64,000 nt of DNA, from NCBI GenBank assembly GCA_934047225.1, contig OW203989.1:16715977-16779976 (forward strand), in the 5' to 3' direction. A program made the position numbers and the translations under genes. Under the pieces are notes generated by a model. The model worked only from the letters and a program-made list of their open reading frames with translations. It was not told where the DNA came from and did not search any database. Of the stretch, positions 39,970-51,909 are shown in pieces. This stretch comes from Ypsolopha sequella. Lineage: Eukaryota; Arthropoda; Insecta; Lepidoptera; Ypsolophidae. The stretch's first letter is position 1. The number at the start of each line of letters is the position of its first letter.

Positions 39970-41029
39970 CCGCGGCTGAACATCGATTTTAACTATAGTC
40001 AACCTGTATAATAAACTGCACTCCTGTCTGAAGTATGTTTTATCAAAAAATAGTGTTGATTTAAAGCATAATACAAATTTTCTCCTAGGATACCGACATA
40101 TAAACAGTGAAACTCCATAAAAATATGTTTAGTAGTTTGAGAAAATAAGCAGACAATTTATGATTTTGCAGTTGTATTTCGTAAGATATAATATATTTTT
40201 AAATAGCCTTTTTTTTCATAGTTATTTTGTATTGAATGATAGTTTTCATTGATTTCTTTAATAAAAAGAAATTCCAGCACATATTTAATTTTTAAAACTT
40301 CCTTTGGTTTGCTAAACGCATGGAGTCTGCAGTATTCGTAAATGTAACAACAATTTGTTCTATTAAATATATGATTAAGAGTCGCGAAAACTAAATTTAG
40401 ACCTCTTTTGGAATCATGTCAAGAAAATTAAATTAAATGCGTAACTTCACTTTAGTGAAATCGAGTGAAATAGATAAAATGGCGGTAAAATCCTTTCTAT
40501 CCAAGACTGAATTAGTAATATGAGAAGTTTCTATTGATATTCTCAACCTCGCATACTCGTACGTACCAATGTATTCGAATTACAAATACGATTTCGTAAT
40601 TGTTGTTATAAAACTATTTATTATATAAAGCAGAACATAATTTATAATGTTCCAAATGTGATTGGCGCAATAATATTATGTACCATTGGCAAAAGCTTTG
40701 CTTACAACTTTTAGGGATGAAAAGTGGGTCGGAGCAATTTGCCCCAAAGGCAGCTTATTGGATTGGCCTGCAATTGTTGAGTCTGCCACACTCATATTTG
40801 CCCCTAGAAATTGTAACTTGTCCGTAATCAATATTGATTTGACACTTCAAGTGCCAAAAATCAATTCCCTGTAATTAATTTCAATGCAATTACTAATAAC
40901 AACCTTGAAACGACTGCACATTCAGCCAGAATCAGATATGTTAGTGCCTTTCCTTTATGTCACGTCACGGTTGATTGTAAGACACACCTTCAGGATTGAC
41001 ATCGAGCACTTTTACTTTTAAGGAGTACC
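39970..41029. other. Gene-free stretch
   Basis: AT-rich DNA with only short, unremarkable open frames. No repeat family or splice pattern recognised. Confidence 0.4.
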
Positions 41030-41300
41030 ATTGTAGGGGGGCGGGTAAATTCGGTGCGTTTGGCTGCGTCTAGTTCTTGCTTCGCCAGCTGCCGTGGAGG
41101 CACGTTCGTGTAGTTTACATTTGACGCGTGACTTGCCGGTTGGTGGTATACAGGTACAGTTCAGTGCAGTGATATATTTCTGGATTGGTACCGGGGACTG
41201 TTTTGGAGGTATTTAGAATGGTGTTGAGGCTTGCGTGTAAGCTTGGAGGACCTGAAACCTGCGAATCTGTTTTACGGTTTGGGCTTGTCTAAAGGACGGT
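41030..41300 (+). promoter_or_regulatory. Possible promoter / non-coding first exon
   Basis: A GC-richer, CpG-containing island in AT-rich DNA (GGCTGCGTCTAGTTCTTGCT, GTTTACATTTGACGCGTGAC) with an initiator-like GTTCAGTGCAGTG at about 41157 and a donor-like CGTGTAAGC at about 41236. It could hold an upstream exon of the yellow gene at 57827, whose coding exon begins just after an acceptor, but this is speculative. Confidence 0.2.
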
Positions 41301-41861
41301 GATATTGTTATCATTAGTTACGAATATTATAGTATTTACGAATGTTAGGTCGTTAAAAAGACTTTTGACTCTCAAAACATGTTTTACTACAACTTGAAAT
41401 ATTGTTGCCTTACTTCATATAAGTACTTATTTGTAAAGCATTTAAGTCCACTACATTATATCGAATGTAAATAGACAGGCGTGAGTAAAGTAGTAATCTA
41501 TTTATGTAGTCGCATAAATAAACTATGGCTACGAACATTTATTGCACCGATCGATATTATTGAATAGCTCTCCTCGAGAAAGAAACCGCGATGTATATTT
41601 TTACATTTTCCTTACAAATTTTCAAAACTTACATTGAAGTTTAATGAATGCTTGTTTCAAGATGACAATGTGATAAATTTTTCGTAAACCAGGTGTTCCC
41701 ATACCCCGAACTACTAAAAGATCTATGTTTGTGTGATACATGTCAATACGAAAGATTGGTATAATTTTAACATGTATTCAAAGTATCAAAGAATTGGGTG
41801 CTTGAAATTGTAGAATACTCGCATTGTTTTTTTAGAAAAAGTTATACTGCCTAATTCATAC

Positions 41862-42330
41862 TGGGACAAATAAGAGTCAAGGCACTTCTCTTTTTTTGCG
41901 TAATGGATAAAAAAATAGGCCTTTATTCTAGGTGACTCTGGGTTGGAGCTGGGGCAACACCATCTATACAGATAGAGGCAGAGTGGTGTGCTGAGATGAT
42001 ATGATATAACCGACCCTGCATCTAAGTAGGAGTTGGGTGGGATTAGATAATTGACTAATGGACTTTTTTGATAAATGGAATAAATGACTGAAGTCAAGGC
42101 CGACTCTTTCTTCTTGCGTAATGAGCAAGATATAAATTTGGGTCTGTATTCTTGGTGACTTTGGGTTGGGGCTGGAGCAATACTGTCTAGGTGTTGGGTC
42201 TGCTTGTTTGATAACAAATGATTAGAGTCAAGGCCCTAATTCTTTGATTTTTGCGTGATGCGCAAGATATAAAGAGTCTTTATTATAGTTGACTTTTTGT
42301 TGGGGCTGGGGCAATACCGTCTATATATAG
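41862..42330 (+). repeat. Three diverged direct repeats
   Basis: Each unit has GAGTCAAGGC, then TTTTTGCGTAATG-type and GCAAGATATAAA, then TGACTTTGGGTTGGGGCTGG and GCAATACCGTCTA. GAGTCA starts lie at 41874, about 42090 and 42225. The minus-strand open frame across it (41786-42217) is a by-product of the repeat. Confidence 0.7.
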
Positions 42331-42458
42331 GTGATAATAGACAAATCAAATTGTTTGATAAAAAAACAATATTTTAAATTGACTGACAATAAATTTTCTT
42401 GTCGTTTCTCAGAGACATTATGTATGGACTGGCCTTTTAAAATTAGGTCACTACTATA

Positions 42459-42738
42459 TAAGGTTAAATAATATTAGTTGGCGAAACTTAAAACATAGGT
42501 AGAACTAGTCTATATGAACAACTGTTTGTATGGGACCTACAATGATATTGCTAAGCGAAATTCGCAACTTTTTTTCTCTTCTTCCCATACAAATTGCCCT
42601 GATCAGCTGACTGGTCCAGTATTGAAAGGTGAAAACAAATTTTAAAAATTTCGCTTTGCTCCCAAACAAACAATTGTTCATATAGACTAGTACTACCTAT
42701 GTTTTGAGTTTCGCCAACTAATATTATTTAAACTTATA
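42459..42738. mobile_element. Inverted-repeat element (TTAGTTGGCGAAA), copy 2
   Basis: AGGTTAAATAATATTAGTTG at the left is mirrored by CAACTAATATTATTTAAACT. Interior GATCAGCTGACTGGTCCAGT is the inverse of 12606-12867. Confidence 0.8.
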
Positions 42739-43073
42739 TTACCAATTTAAAAGTATAAATGATCTGCGTTGATTTCTAAACAAAGTATAAAATATTCTTT
42801 CACATTGAAAGGTTTTAGATAAACCTACGACCACCTCGCCTTTTAATTTGCATAAGAACCTGAGATTTCAAAATCAGATCAAATCAACTAGATTATATGG
42901 AAAAACAACTAAGTACAAAACATTAAATAATTTCTAGAAATAATAGTAAGTATTACTATAATATATATACTATAATTATTTATAGTAAGTATTTTCATTC
43001 GCTTCAGTAATGCTCGTGAAAACAATAGTCCAGAAACAATAGTTACTCGTATTTGTATAATATACTGTCGTTT

Positions 43074-43494
43074 GCTAAGGCGATACGTAAAAGTTTTAGC
43101 GTCCCTGTTACTCCATATGCGAAAAAACCCTCAGTGCGAGTGGGACGGGTTCGTAGAAAAGTAGCAAAAAGTTGGTTTTTGATTAATATAAAATGTAGTA
43201 AGCTATTTTGTCAAAAAAAAATTCAAGGAAACTACAAATACATAATATCCACATTTTGAATGCAATTTCACAATGAAATTAGTTAGGATTTCAGAATTAC
43301 AGGAAAAATAAAACAATTTAGAGGTCATTTCGGAATTAAATTCTATCGAGAAAATTTCATCCAATCGCGTTTTACTTCAGTGAGAATCTTAATCAAATAC
43401 TCAATAAACATTTACCCAAAAATGAAATACGTAGATGACGTGATAGTGGAGTAAAATGGATTCGAAAAAAACCCTTTTTTTTGTATCGCCTTAA
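43074..43494 (+). mobile_element. TTAA-ended 421-bp element (TTAAGGCGATA family), copy 2
   Basis: CTAAGGCGATACGTAAAAGT at the left (first T mutated) and TGTATCGCCTTAA at the right. GTTACTCCATATGCGAAAAA and GGGACGGGTTCGTAGAAAAG match the other copies. Confidence 0.8.
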
Positions 43495-44267
43495 GAGTAC
43501 AAATATGATAAGTATTTCTGTTCACTTTAATAATAGGTCATTTACTATGAAATTGCTGAAAGTTTATTACAGATTCATTACATTCATTACAGATTAACTC
43601 CTGTAAGCTATTTTCGTTATTTGTTTTTTTTTGCTTTCCAGGTTTTATATCTACGCAATAAATTTCGTTTTTATCTTCAGTTTGATTACAAAAATTAAAT
43701 CTTCAAAGACAGTTCGTCCTAAATATCATTCATTTCCATCATCCATTTTTTACAACTGACACTTAAAATAGTTATATAAATACTTAAACAAACTAAACTG
43801 CTAAAAGTAAATACGTATTACAAACTAAACTAAAAATAAACAGAACCCTAAACCTTAAAATAAAACTACTATGAAAACAAAATTAACTTAAAAATAAAAC
43901 CCTAACTATCAAAAAGACCGCCCCTCATTGGCGCAAAGGTCCCCATTACGCTGGCTGCGTTCCCGCGTTGGTTGGCTAGGGAAATCCTTTGCGCCAAGTA
44001 CTTTGAAAATAGTCGCTGTTAGCTTATTTTTGTCTCATTCATACATTTTCTTTTTCATTTTGGATTTGTCATTCTTAAAAAAATGTTAATTTGTGCTGAA
44101 AAATCATTGTCCTCAAATTCTCCATAGAAAACGGTAATTTCATAGTTAATGACTTAATATAATACATTATGTACTTACAAAGAAAAATATTTGATATCTT
44201 ACTGGCTATTATTAATTTTAATTTCTTATATCGATTGAAATACCGAAGACCTACCCTAACCTCATGC
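43495..44267. other. Gene-free stretch
   Basis: AT-rich. It contains a small hairpin, CTCATTGGCGCAAAGG/CCTTTGCGCCAAG, at 43926-43999. Nothing else recognised. Confidence 0.4.
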
Positions 44268-44500
44268 ATATGTGTTGTCGGCACATCGTAGAATTGGGCA
44301 TAACATGATCTGCCTGGGAATATCATGTTTTTATTAAAAGTTGGGGAGTTGCCTCGCTCTACTCCGCTTCGCTCCCCAGGTTTATTTACATGTAAACCTA
44401 ACACGCTTCGCTCGTCGTCGCACCTATTTTGACTTTTGGTGAAAGATTTCATACTTTACGATCCGCCTAATTCCACAATCTGCCCACGACAGATACACGA
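44268..44500 (-). mobile_element. GAGCGAAGCGGAG-family element, reverse copy
   Basis: GTTGTCGGCACATCGTAGAA at the left, then TCTACTCCGCTTCGCTCCCC, TTTACATGTAAACCTAACAC and GCTTCGCTCGTCGTCGCACC. The inverse of much of 5249-5473. Confidence 0.65.
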
Positions 44501-44587
44501 CAGTATCAAGCTGCAAAAACAAACATCAAACGCACAAATAATGCTTACTCTGGTAGGTAACGTTAGAAAGATTGATATGGCAAAAAT

Positions 44588-44837
44588 CAGTGGCGTGCAT
44601 AGAACTTTTTTCCGGAAAAGCAAAGTTTGACAATAAAAAAATGTGAAAAAATTTAAATAACACTTTGAAAAAAGAAAGTTTGTATGACGCCAGGGTAGGC
44701 ACTGCCTACCCTAGAGTGAACATTTTCATACAAACTTTTTTTATTCAAAGTGTTATTTAAATTTTTTCATAATTTTTTTATTATCAAACTTGACCATCTG
44801 ATTGCTTTTCCGGAAAAAAGTTAAATGCACGCCACTG
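44588..44837. mobile_element. 250-bp palindromic MITE (CAGTGGCGTGCAT)
   Basis: CAGTGGCGTGCATAGAACTT at the left is mirrored by TTAAATGCACGCCACTG. Arms of over 100 bases include TTTTTTCCGGAAAAGCAA and AATTTAAATAACACTTTGAA. The centre is the small hairpin GGGTAGGCACTGCCTACCC. Confidence 0.9.
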
Positions 44838-45424
44838 GCCAAAAATAATATAACCAGTTCATCTGTAAAATGAAAACAGTTAAATTGCAAGATAAATACA
44901 TTTATTAGCTTATGTTTTCAAGCCTGTTGCTTGGAATTTGGCGATTGTTAAGAAAACTAGCAAAATGTTAGCGTAATAGAATAATATCATCCGCCGTAAA
45001 CAATAGTTCATTGTCTATTGCCTGTATTATGTTTACAAAATTTGTGGAAACAATGCCTTCAGCTAAAGAGAGGAAATTATATACAAAAGTTATTACGAAG
45101 CTAAACCTGATACCAGTATGTGTCATAGAAAGACGTGGAGCATTGTTAATTAACCAAACAATTTAGTTTGTTTTAGTGCGATGATCTCACATTCAGACGA
45201 TTTGAGTAGTTAATTTAGTAGCATCTTACATTCTAATAGCTATAACCGTAATTACACATACAATATCATTTCCGAGAAAACTTTTATTTACACAAACTCT
45301 CTATTAACACCGCGTCTTTTCTTTTAGATTAGGGTTCTGTGTTTTTAGTTCTGGTGTAAAAGTGAATATAAGTCAAGTATAAGCAATTGGACTGATCATT
45401 GAGAAAAGTGGGTAAGTCAAAACC

Positions 45425-45786
45425 TTAAGAGTGGTTTAGCAGCCGGATTGTGAAAAACCCACCTTTTTCTAATTAATCGACACAGAACACTTATATTAAA
45501 AATTTACTCAATGTTCCTCAACACAACCTTATTACCTATGTTTTGTGTTTGTTTGCTGCCATAGCAAAGTTTCCATTGGTTTCTGTGAATTAGAATTTTA
45601 AAATTTAAAGCTTTAAAATTCTAATTTACAGAAACCAATGGAAACTTTGCGATGAAAGTTTACACAAAATATAGGTAATAAGTTTTTGTTCAGGAACTAT
45701 TGAGTTAATTCTGAATATAAATGTTTGGTTTCTATTAAAATGAAAAAGGCGGGTTTTTCACAATCCGACTGCTACACCGCTTTTAA
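45425..45786. mobile_element. TTAAGAGCGGTT-family MITE, copy 2
   Basis: TTAAGAGTGGTTTAGCAGCC at the left and GACTGCTACACCGCTTTTAA at the right; GCCATAGCAAAGTTTCCATT interior. Confidence 0.88.
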
Positions 45787-46947
45787 CAGTGTTAGTCGTC
45801 AAAAAAAAGGTCCTAACAAGCTTCCAAAAAGTTGCAATTCTTATAAATAAGCATAAGAGTGGACCTAACTGAACTTTCATTTCATCAGCTCAGCGGAAGT
45901 AAAATTCAATGATGTGTGAAAATGTAGCAAAAAGCTAAGTCGATTGTTTCCTTCCTTAATAGACGAGTCTTTATCTAGAAATTAAGAATGAGTAAGTTTT
46001 TCCACGGTTTAAACAGACGAGTACTTGAAACAATCTGGCATTTGCTGCAAAACTTACAATTAATTAGCGGTAAAATAATAGTGTAGTTTTATTTTTATTT
46101 TATTTATTTATTTATTTAATAACCAAAAAGAAGTACATATTTTACAATAATAAGGTGTATCAGAAACCTGTAAGGGTTTTTACGTACACCGTCATTCCCG
46201 TCTTATGCAAGCATATAGAAAATTAGATGTACAGGTAGTCTAAATAAATATTGATAATGCCTTATGATATCGAAATGCTTTGCGACAAATTCGTAAAATA
46301 ATGGAATACACACAAACGTAACTAGGTAGGTATCTTTATAGATACTTACTTACTTATGACAATATGAGCAAACGTCCATTGTTGCTCTTTTTAACCATGG
46401 AGATGGAGATAACAAAATTAATAGTATTAATCTACAAACGCTACCATAAATAAATAAAGTTTGTCCGCGGTTACACGCGCTTTGAAGTTGTAATTCTGTG
46501 CTAAGACAAATTTTATCTGTGCTTGTATCAGTTATGTACGTAATGAATCTCGTATCAATAAATATGTCTCAATTAATTATCCAGTATTTAAAAAAACTAC
46601 ATCAAAATCCGTTAAACTGTTCTTGACAGAAAAGCGTGTATTTTGTTGCCTTGTTTATTTACATATTTACATTATGTATGTAGGTAGTTAATGTACATAT
46701 ACTTTGACATTTTACGAGTACTTAGTTTTAGTATAGTGTATCATGATTCATGCAAATGATGATGAAGCACTAATGTTTTAAGAATTGGTGTTAACATGTT
46801 GTTGTAACTTGTATTATGAATATAGTGATAATAAACAAATTTATTGATATTTAACACGACAACAAAGTAGAAATTGTGATTTTTGCGGGGTTATAAACGA
46901 CATAGAATGCTACATAGATTATATATTTAACAATAGTTACATACTCC

Positions 46948-47122
46948 TACACATCAGTTTTCCATTGGATTCAATTCCGTCAATGTAGATGGTAAAAATT
47001 TGACAAAAATATGGCGTGTTTTTTGACTCAAGACAATTATTAATTACACTGTATAAACATACTTTCAATATTTTTTAAATTATATTACTTTTAAAAAAGC
47101 ATTAATTCGTTTGTCGTTTGCT
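46948..47122 (+). mobile_element. TTAAGGGGCT element, 5' fragment
   Basis: TTCCGTCAATGTAGATGGTA and GTTTTTTGACTCAAGACAAT match 37962-38398. The ends are lost. Confidence 0.7.
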
Positions 47123-47189
47123 AACAACAACAAATTTAATAATACTTCAATCATTGCAGTGTATTGATTTGTCCCTCTCAAGAATAAAA

Positions 47190-47954
47190 AATAGGTCAAG
47201 TGCGGTCAGACTTGCGTACCTAGGGTTTCGTAATTCGACAGTTTAGGGAACAGAAAATTTAATTTTGTCATTTTGTTTGCGTGAATTTCTCAACCGCTAT
47301 ATTGTTCCTGTAATCTTTAAGTAAACACATATTACCCTCATTTTTTTCATATTTTTCTCTCCACCAGTTTTGGAGATATACATTATTTTGTGGTTTTTCA
47401 AGGATTTCTTGAAATAGATGCAAGTAAATATAGCCAAACTATATATTTTTACAATCAGCTTTTTATAAAATATTTTATATACCTATATTTTTTATATTTC
47501 TCATTTGTGTTCAACTTTTTTCAAACCACTTTACAGTTTGAGTGATTGGCCAGTTATTAGCTATAATCGTCATGTTTTTCATATTTTTCGGTCCATCAGT
47601 TTCAGAGATATGGACATTTTTTTATGGTTTTTCAAAGATTTCTCGAAATTAGTGCCATTATTAAGGTATATATTTTAACAATCATCTACTACTTGATACC
47701 CATATAATATTTTTGAGATATTTCTTTTTCTTTCTCTTGTATTGGAAATATTTAAAACAATTTAATTGAACAATTGAATTTATTTTTCCAATCATTATGA
47801 GGGAAATTTAAGGCAATTTTGGTGCCAAATTTCAAGTCTTATCTTTAGCGGTGCTAAAGTTATAAGGCTGTGACATACGGACGGAAGGACGGACAACGGA
47901 GTTTCACCATAAAGGTTCCTTTTGTACCTTTAAGGTACTACGGAACGCTAAAAA
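47190..47954 (+). repeat. Lepidopteran dispersed repeat, long copy 5
   Basis: Head GGTCAAGTGCGGTCAGACTT; tail ACGGACGGAAGGACGGACAA and TACTACGGAACGCTAAAAA. Interior as in 30982-31793. Confidence 0.82.
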
Positions 47955-48156
47955 CACACGCATATCTTTCTCTACAATTACGTCTTTTATGAATAATGTT
48001 GTTGGGTGGGTGTTATGGTACCTAAACCTACCAGTTCAAAATATTACGTAAATGAAGTACAAACTAACATTAAATTTCTCTACAGCATTAGTATCTACCT
48101 ATTATTTTATGTAATCTATGGCTGATAGTTTCTAACGTCAAACGTAAAACTTAAAA

Positions 48157-48441
48157 AAAACCGGCCAAGTGCAAGTCGGACTCGCGCACGAAGGGTTCCG
48201 TATCATTATCTATAAAACAGCAAAAAAAAAACAACCCTTCGTGCGCGAGTCCGACTAACACTTTTTTAGTATTTGCTGTTATGGCGGCAACAGAAATACA
48301 TCATTTCTGAAAATTTCAACTGTCTAACTATCACGGTTTATGAGATACAGCCTGGTGACAGACGGACAGACGGACAGTGGAGTCTTAGTAATAGGGTCCC
48401 GTTGGTTACCCTATGGCCTTTGGGTACGGAACCCTAAAAAC
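48157..48441 (+). repeat. Lepidopteran dispersed repeat, copy 6, with inverted head
   Basis: Head ACCGGCCAAGTGCAAGTCGG, then 48 bases in, an inverted second head (ACCCTTCGTGCGCGAGTCCG), then GCGGCAACAGAAATACATCA and the tail GACAGACGGACAGACGGACA and GGTACGGAACCCTAAAAAC. Confidence 0.85.
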
Positions 48442-48902
48442 GGTTTAATTTGATAACAGTTTATTACTGCAGTTAAACGGTGTGGTAGTATTAAATATAA
48501 AACAAGGCAATTTGTACCCTAGTTTCACTCGCATTCTGACCTTGCTTCGGTCGTTTAGCCGCGGTTATCATCATAGCCCAGTTATGCAAATAAGACCTTT
48601 GTAAAAAGTGGTAACTTTATTCGCGCATGTAGTGTTATGTAATGAATCGGAACTTGTACTTGGATTTTTTTTGTTAGATCCGTAAGTCGGTCACTACACA
48701 TGGTGTTGTTTTCAAATCTCTTACCTTATTTGCCTTGTGATTGCTTATGATAGATTACTTATGTGAGCGAGTTCACAAAGGCCATACTAAGTATTAATCT
48801 TAAGTAATAGTTATAAGTTTAAAAATGGTGTATTTGTATCTCATATTATTGTATAATCTACCACATCAGGATGCATCCTGTAAAGATAGATGATAGGGGA
48901 TT

Positions 48903-48903
48903 G

Positions 48904-48934
<31 letters not shown>

Positions 48935-48937
48935 ATG
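48903..48937 (+). repeat. (AAAT)n microsatellite
   Basis: About eight AAAT units after GGGGATTGTA, as at the 3' end of many insect retroelements. Confidence 0.9.
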
Positions 48938-49706
48938 ATTGACGAATATCACAAATTTATAGTAAGACTACAAAGTTACGGTGTTTCTAGCTTGTTTAGC
49001 ATCACGAAGCAACAAAAAACGCGATAAAATATTGATAATTAGTAAAAAAATTGTAAAATTCTTTTCAAATTGTATTCAAATACTTTATTTTGTAAAGTAG
49101 ATACATATAAAATACACGTTTTATAAGTCGATATTGATCTGAAAAGAGCAATAGAATATGATAAAAAAAATTATTATATAATACGAGGAAATATAATGTT
49201 TTTTTTTATATATATTATGTTCATTATAGGTGCCATGAATATAACCTACCCTGTGACGGAAGCTTTTGTCCAAATCAACATTCTGTATACTAAGTAAAAT
49301 ATATGAGAATAAAAAATATTACATTTATATTATTGCATTAAATACAAGTAGGTAAGTTGATAGATAAATAACCTATCAATAAATACATGCCTAACTCTGT
49401 CCATTCGATTACTCTTGCTACGAAGAAGGGCAAGAAACTTAGCAAGCACATGCTTTCTTATAATTTTTCCCTTTTTTAAATTGTTTTTGTTACATAGACT
49501 TCTACTATATACAAAGTACGTAACTTATACCTAATTTATGTAAAGGATAAAAAATTTACGAGATTGTAGAAATTTATGTCATGAGGAAAAATGTATCTTT
49601 TCTCAAACAAGCGTGTAATACGACCATAATTTAAAAAACCTTGGTCGGAAAAAATGGAACTTCTTGTAGTGGTGAAAAACAAGCCCTCAGCGGCTGGCAA
49701 TATCAG

Positions 49707-49930
49707 TATGAAAATCTGTTGTGTTAATCACCGACACCGGCACCGACCGCCGGCAATTTATAATGAAAATCCAGAACTGTCGTGTCATTTGAATATATAT
49801 AAACTTCATTAGTTTTGTTACGTTTACTCACCAGTAATTTCAATGTGAAATGAGGTTTTATTAATGTTACTGGCTTGAAAAAAAAAAATTGCGTGCGAAA
49901 TATAATTTTTTTATTAATTTTATGTATTTT
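49707..49930 (+). repeat. Direct repeat pair, unit 1
   Basis: ATCTGTTGTGTTAATCACCG, then CACCGACCGCCGGCAATTTA and TACGTTTACTCACCAGTAAT. It recurs at 50410-50640. Confidence 0.8.
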
Positions 49931-50409
49931 ATTAGTGATATGGGCTCAAGCGAAGAAATATAGCCCAATGAAAAAATTTTGAATGAAGCACCAGACAGTG
50001 AATATCTGGACGTCAAGGTACGTGTTACTCTATTAGAAACCTTTCCTACTAAAAGTATAGAAACCAAAGGAGATAAGTAACGAGGCCCAGCGCAAATACT
50101 TTCTACCTAAGACCCACAGGTGAAGTCTGTACCTAAAACAACAACTTTATGAATTGTAAAAAGTAAAAACGTATTTTACAAATTGTTTCAATTTGCACGC
50201 ATTGTTTGAGAAAAGTACTATACAAGCCTTGGCGGCAATTGGGCATTGATGGACTCACCACATCTATAAACCACATTAATTAAAAATAAACTATTTCTAT
50301 TCTATTCTTCTATTTCTACCATCCCAGTTTCAGTATTTGTGATGTTCCCAGGGACTAACCGGATGGTCCGTACTGTTCTTTACTTTATTATTGGTTATTT
50401 TGGGTTTGT

Positions 50410-50640
50410 TATTCAAATCTGTTGTGTTAATCACGCGGCACCGACCGCCGCAATTTATAGGTAATGAAAATCCATAACTGTCGTGTTATTTGAATATTGA
50501 ATGAAGTTTTGTTACGTTTACTCACCAGTAATTTCAATGTGAAATAAGGTTTTATTAATGTTACTGACTTGTATTCCAAATGAGGTAACGCAAAAAAAAC
50601 ATAGCGCGCGAAACGTAAAAATTCTATTAGTATTTTATTG
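50410..50640 (+). repeat. Direct repeat pair, unit 2
   Basis: ATCTGTTGTGTTAATCACGC, CACCGACCGCCGCAATTTAT and TACGTTTACTCACCAGTAAT. Similarity continues through the GCGCGCGAAA and ATTTTATTRG segments. Confidence 0.8.
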
Positions 50641-50928
50641 GATTAATAATTATGGATCAAAATGCCCATTTATGCTTTCAAGCATACCAATTTGAAAATA
50701 CTAGAGTATAATTTTACTGCATATGTATAATAAAGTGGTGTTAATAGCATTGCGAATAGAGACAAAAACTGCTAAGTTACAAGGTTCTTCCTGGTACAAT
50801 ATGCTATAGGTACTTACTGTATCTAAATCAAAATACTTATTAGATATTGTAATTAAATAAGTGTATGAATAAAGTCCTGTCAGCTAACAAATCTGTCAAG
50901 TATTTATAACTTATTTATTTAAGAGCGG

Positions 50929-51288
50929 TTTCGTAGCCGGACTGTGAAAAACCCGCCTTTTTCTACTTAATCAAAACTTAAACTTAAATTCAAAACTTGC
51001 TCAATAGTTATCCAACAAAACATTATTAAAAAAGTAATGTGTATGTTGCCATCGCAAAGTTTCCAGTAGTTTCTGTAAATTAGAATTTAAAACTTTTAAA
51101 TCCAAAATTTTTGAAATTCTGATTTACAGAAACCAATGGATACTTTGCGATTTCAGCATACAGAATGCATACATAGGTAATAAGGTTCTGTTGAATAATT
51201 ATTGAGTAAATTTTGAATTTAAGTGTTGTTTTTCGGTTAATTAGAAAAAGGCGGGTTTTTCACAATCCAGCTGCAAAACTGCACTTAA
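50929..51288. mobile_element. TTAAGAGCGGTT-family MITE, copy 3
   Basis: TTAAGAGCGGTTTCGTAGCC at the left (first base T-variant) and CAGCTGCAAAACTGCACTTAA at the right. Confidence 0.88.
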
Positions 51289-51494
51289 GAAGCCATTTAT
51301 TATCTATTCTGTATGTCGTGATATATCTATAATCATTCCTATTTATTTAATTAAAGATAGCAAATCAGAATACGAAAACGTATTTTTCCAATCTTGATAA
51401 TCCAAGGTTATCTTCCATGTAGACACGACCAGCTCCTTTTAGTCTTCGTGTAAGTATTCACTATTTCGTAAATACTGACCTTGCTCCAATATAA

Positions 51495-51909
51495 TTAAGG
51501 GGCTGCACAAGATAAAATTCAGTCCTGTTATAACGGTTTTGTATTTTAACAGTCTATCCTGCTCTAATCAGATGCCACTCACGCAAAACCTCAGTTATTT
51601 TAAATTCGCGGCTACATTAGGACATTAATTATAATTTCTTTATGTAAAAAAGATGTTTTTTTCTAGTTAGTATCTGCGTGTGTTGGTTCCGTTTCAATCG
51701 GTTTTGAAATACGGAAACTGAATCACTTTTTTCGTGAAATTCATGCTTTTTTAAAAGTAATTTAAATAAAAAAAGATTGAAAGCATGTTTATTTATAAAG
51801 TGTAATTAATCTTGAGTCAAAAAACACGCTATATTTCAAATTGTAACGTCTACATTGACGGAACTGAATCCAATGCAAAACTGATGTTTAGCATTGTGGA
51901 GCCCCTTAA
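51495..51909 (-). mobile_element. TTAAGGGGCT element, full inverted copy
   Basis: TTAAGGGGCTGCACAAGATA at the left and AGCATTGTGGAGCCCCTTAA at the right. The interior is the complement of 37962-38398 (for example ACACTTTAT/ATAAAGTGTAATTAATCTTG). Confidence 0.9.

Noticed and set aside
41786..42217. 143-codon open frame on the minus strand
   Set aside because: It spans a triplicated non-coding repeat and its apparent peptide repeats follow from that; no domain or splice support.
44075..44452. 125-codon open frame on the minus strand
   Set aside because: Half of it is the GAGCGAAGCGGAG repeat, which opens frames by composition.
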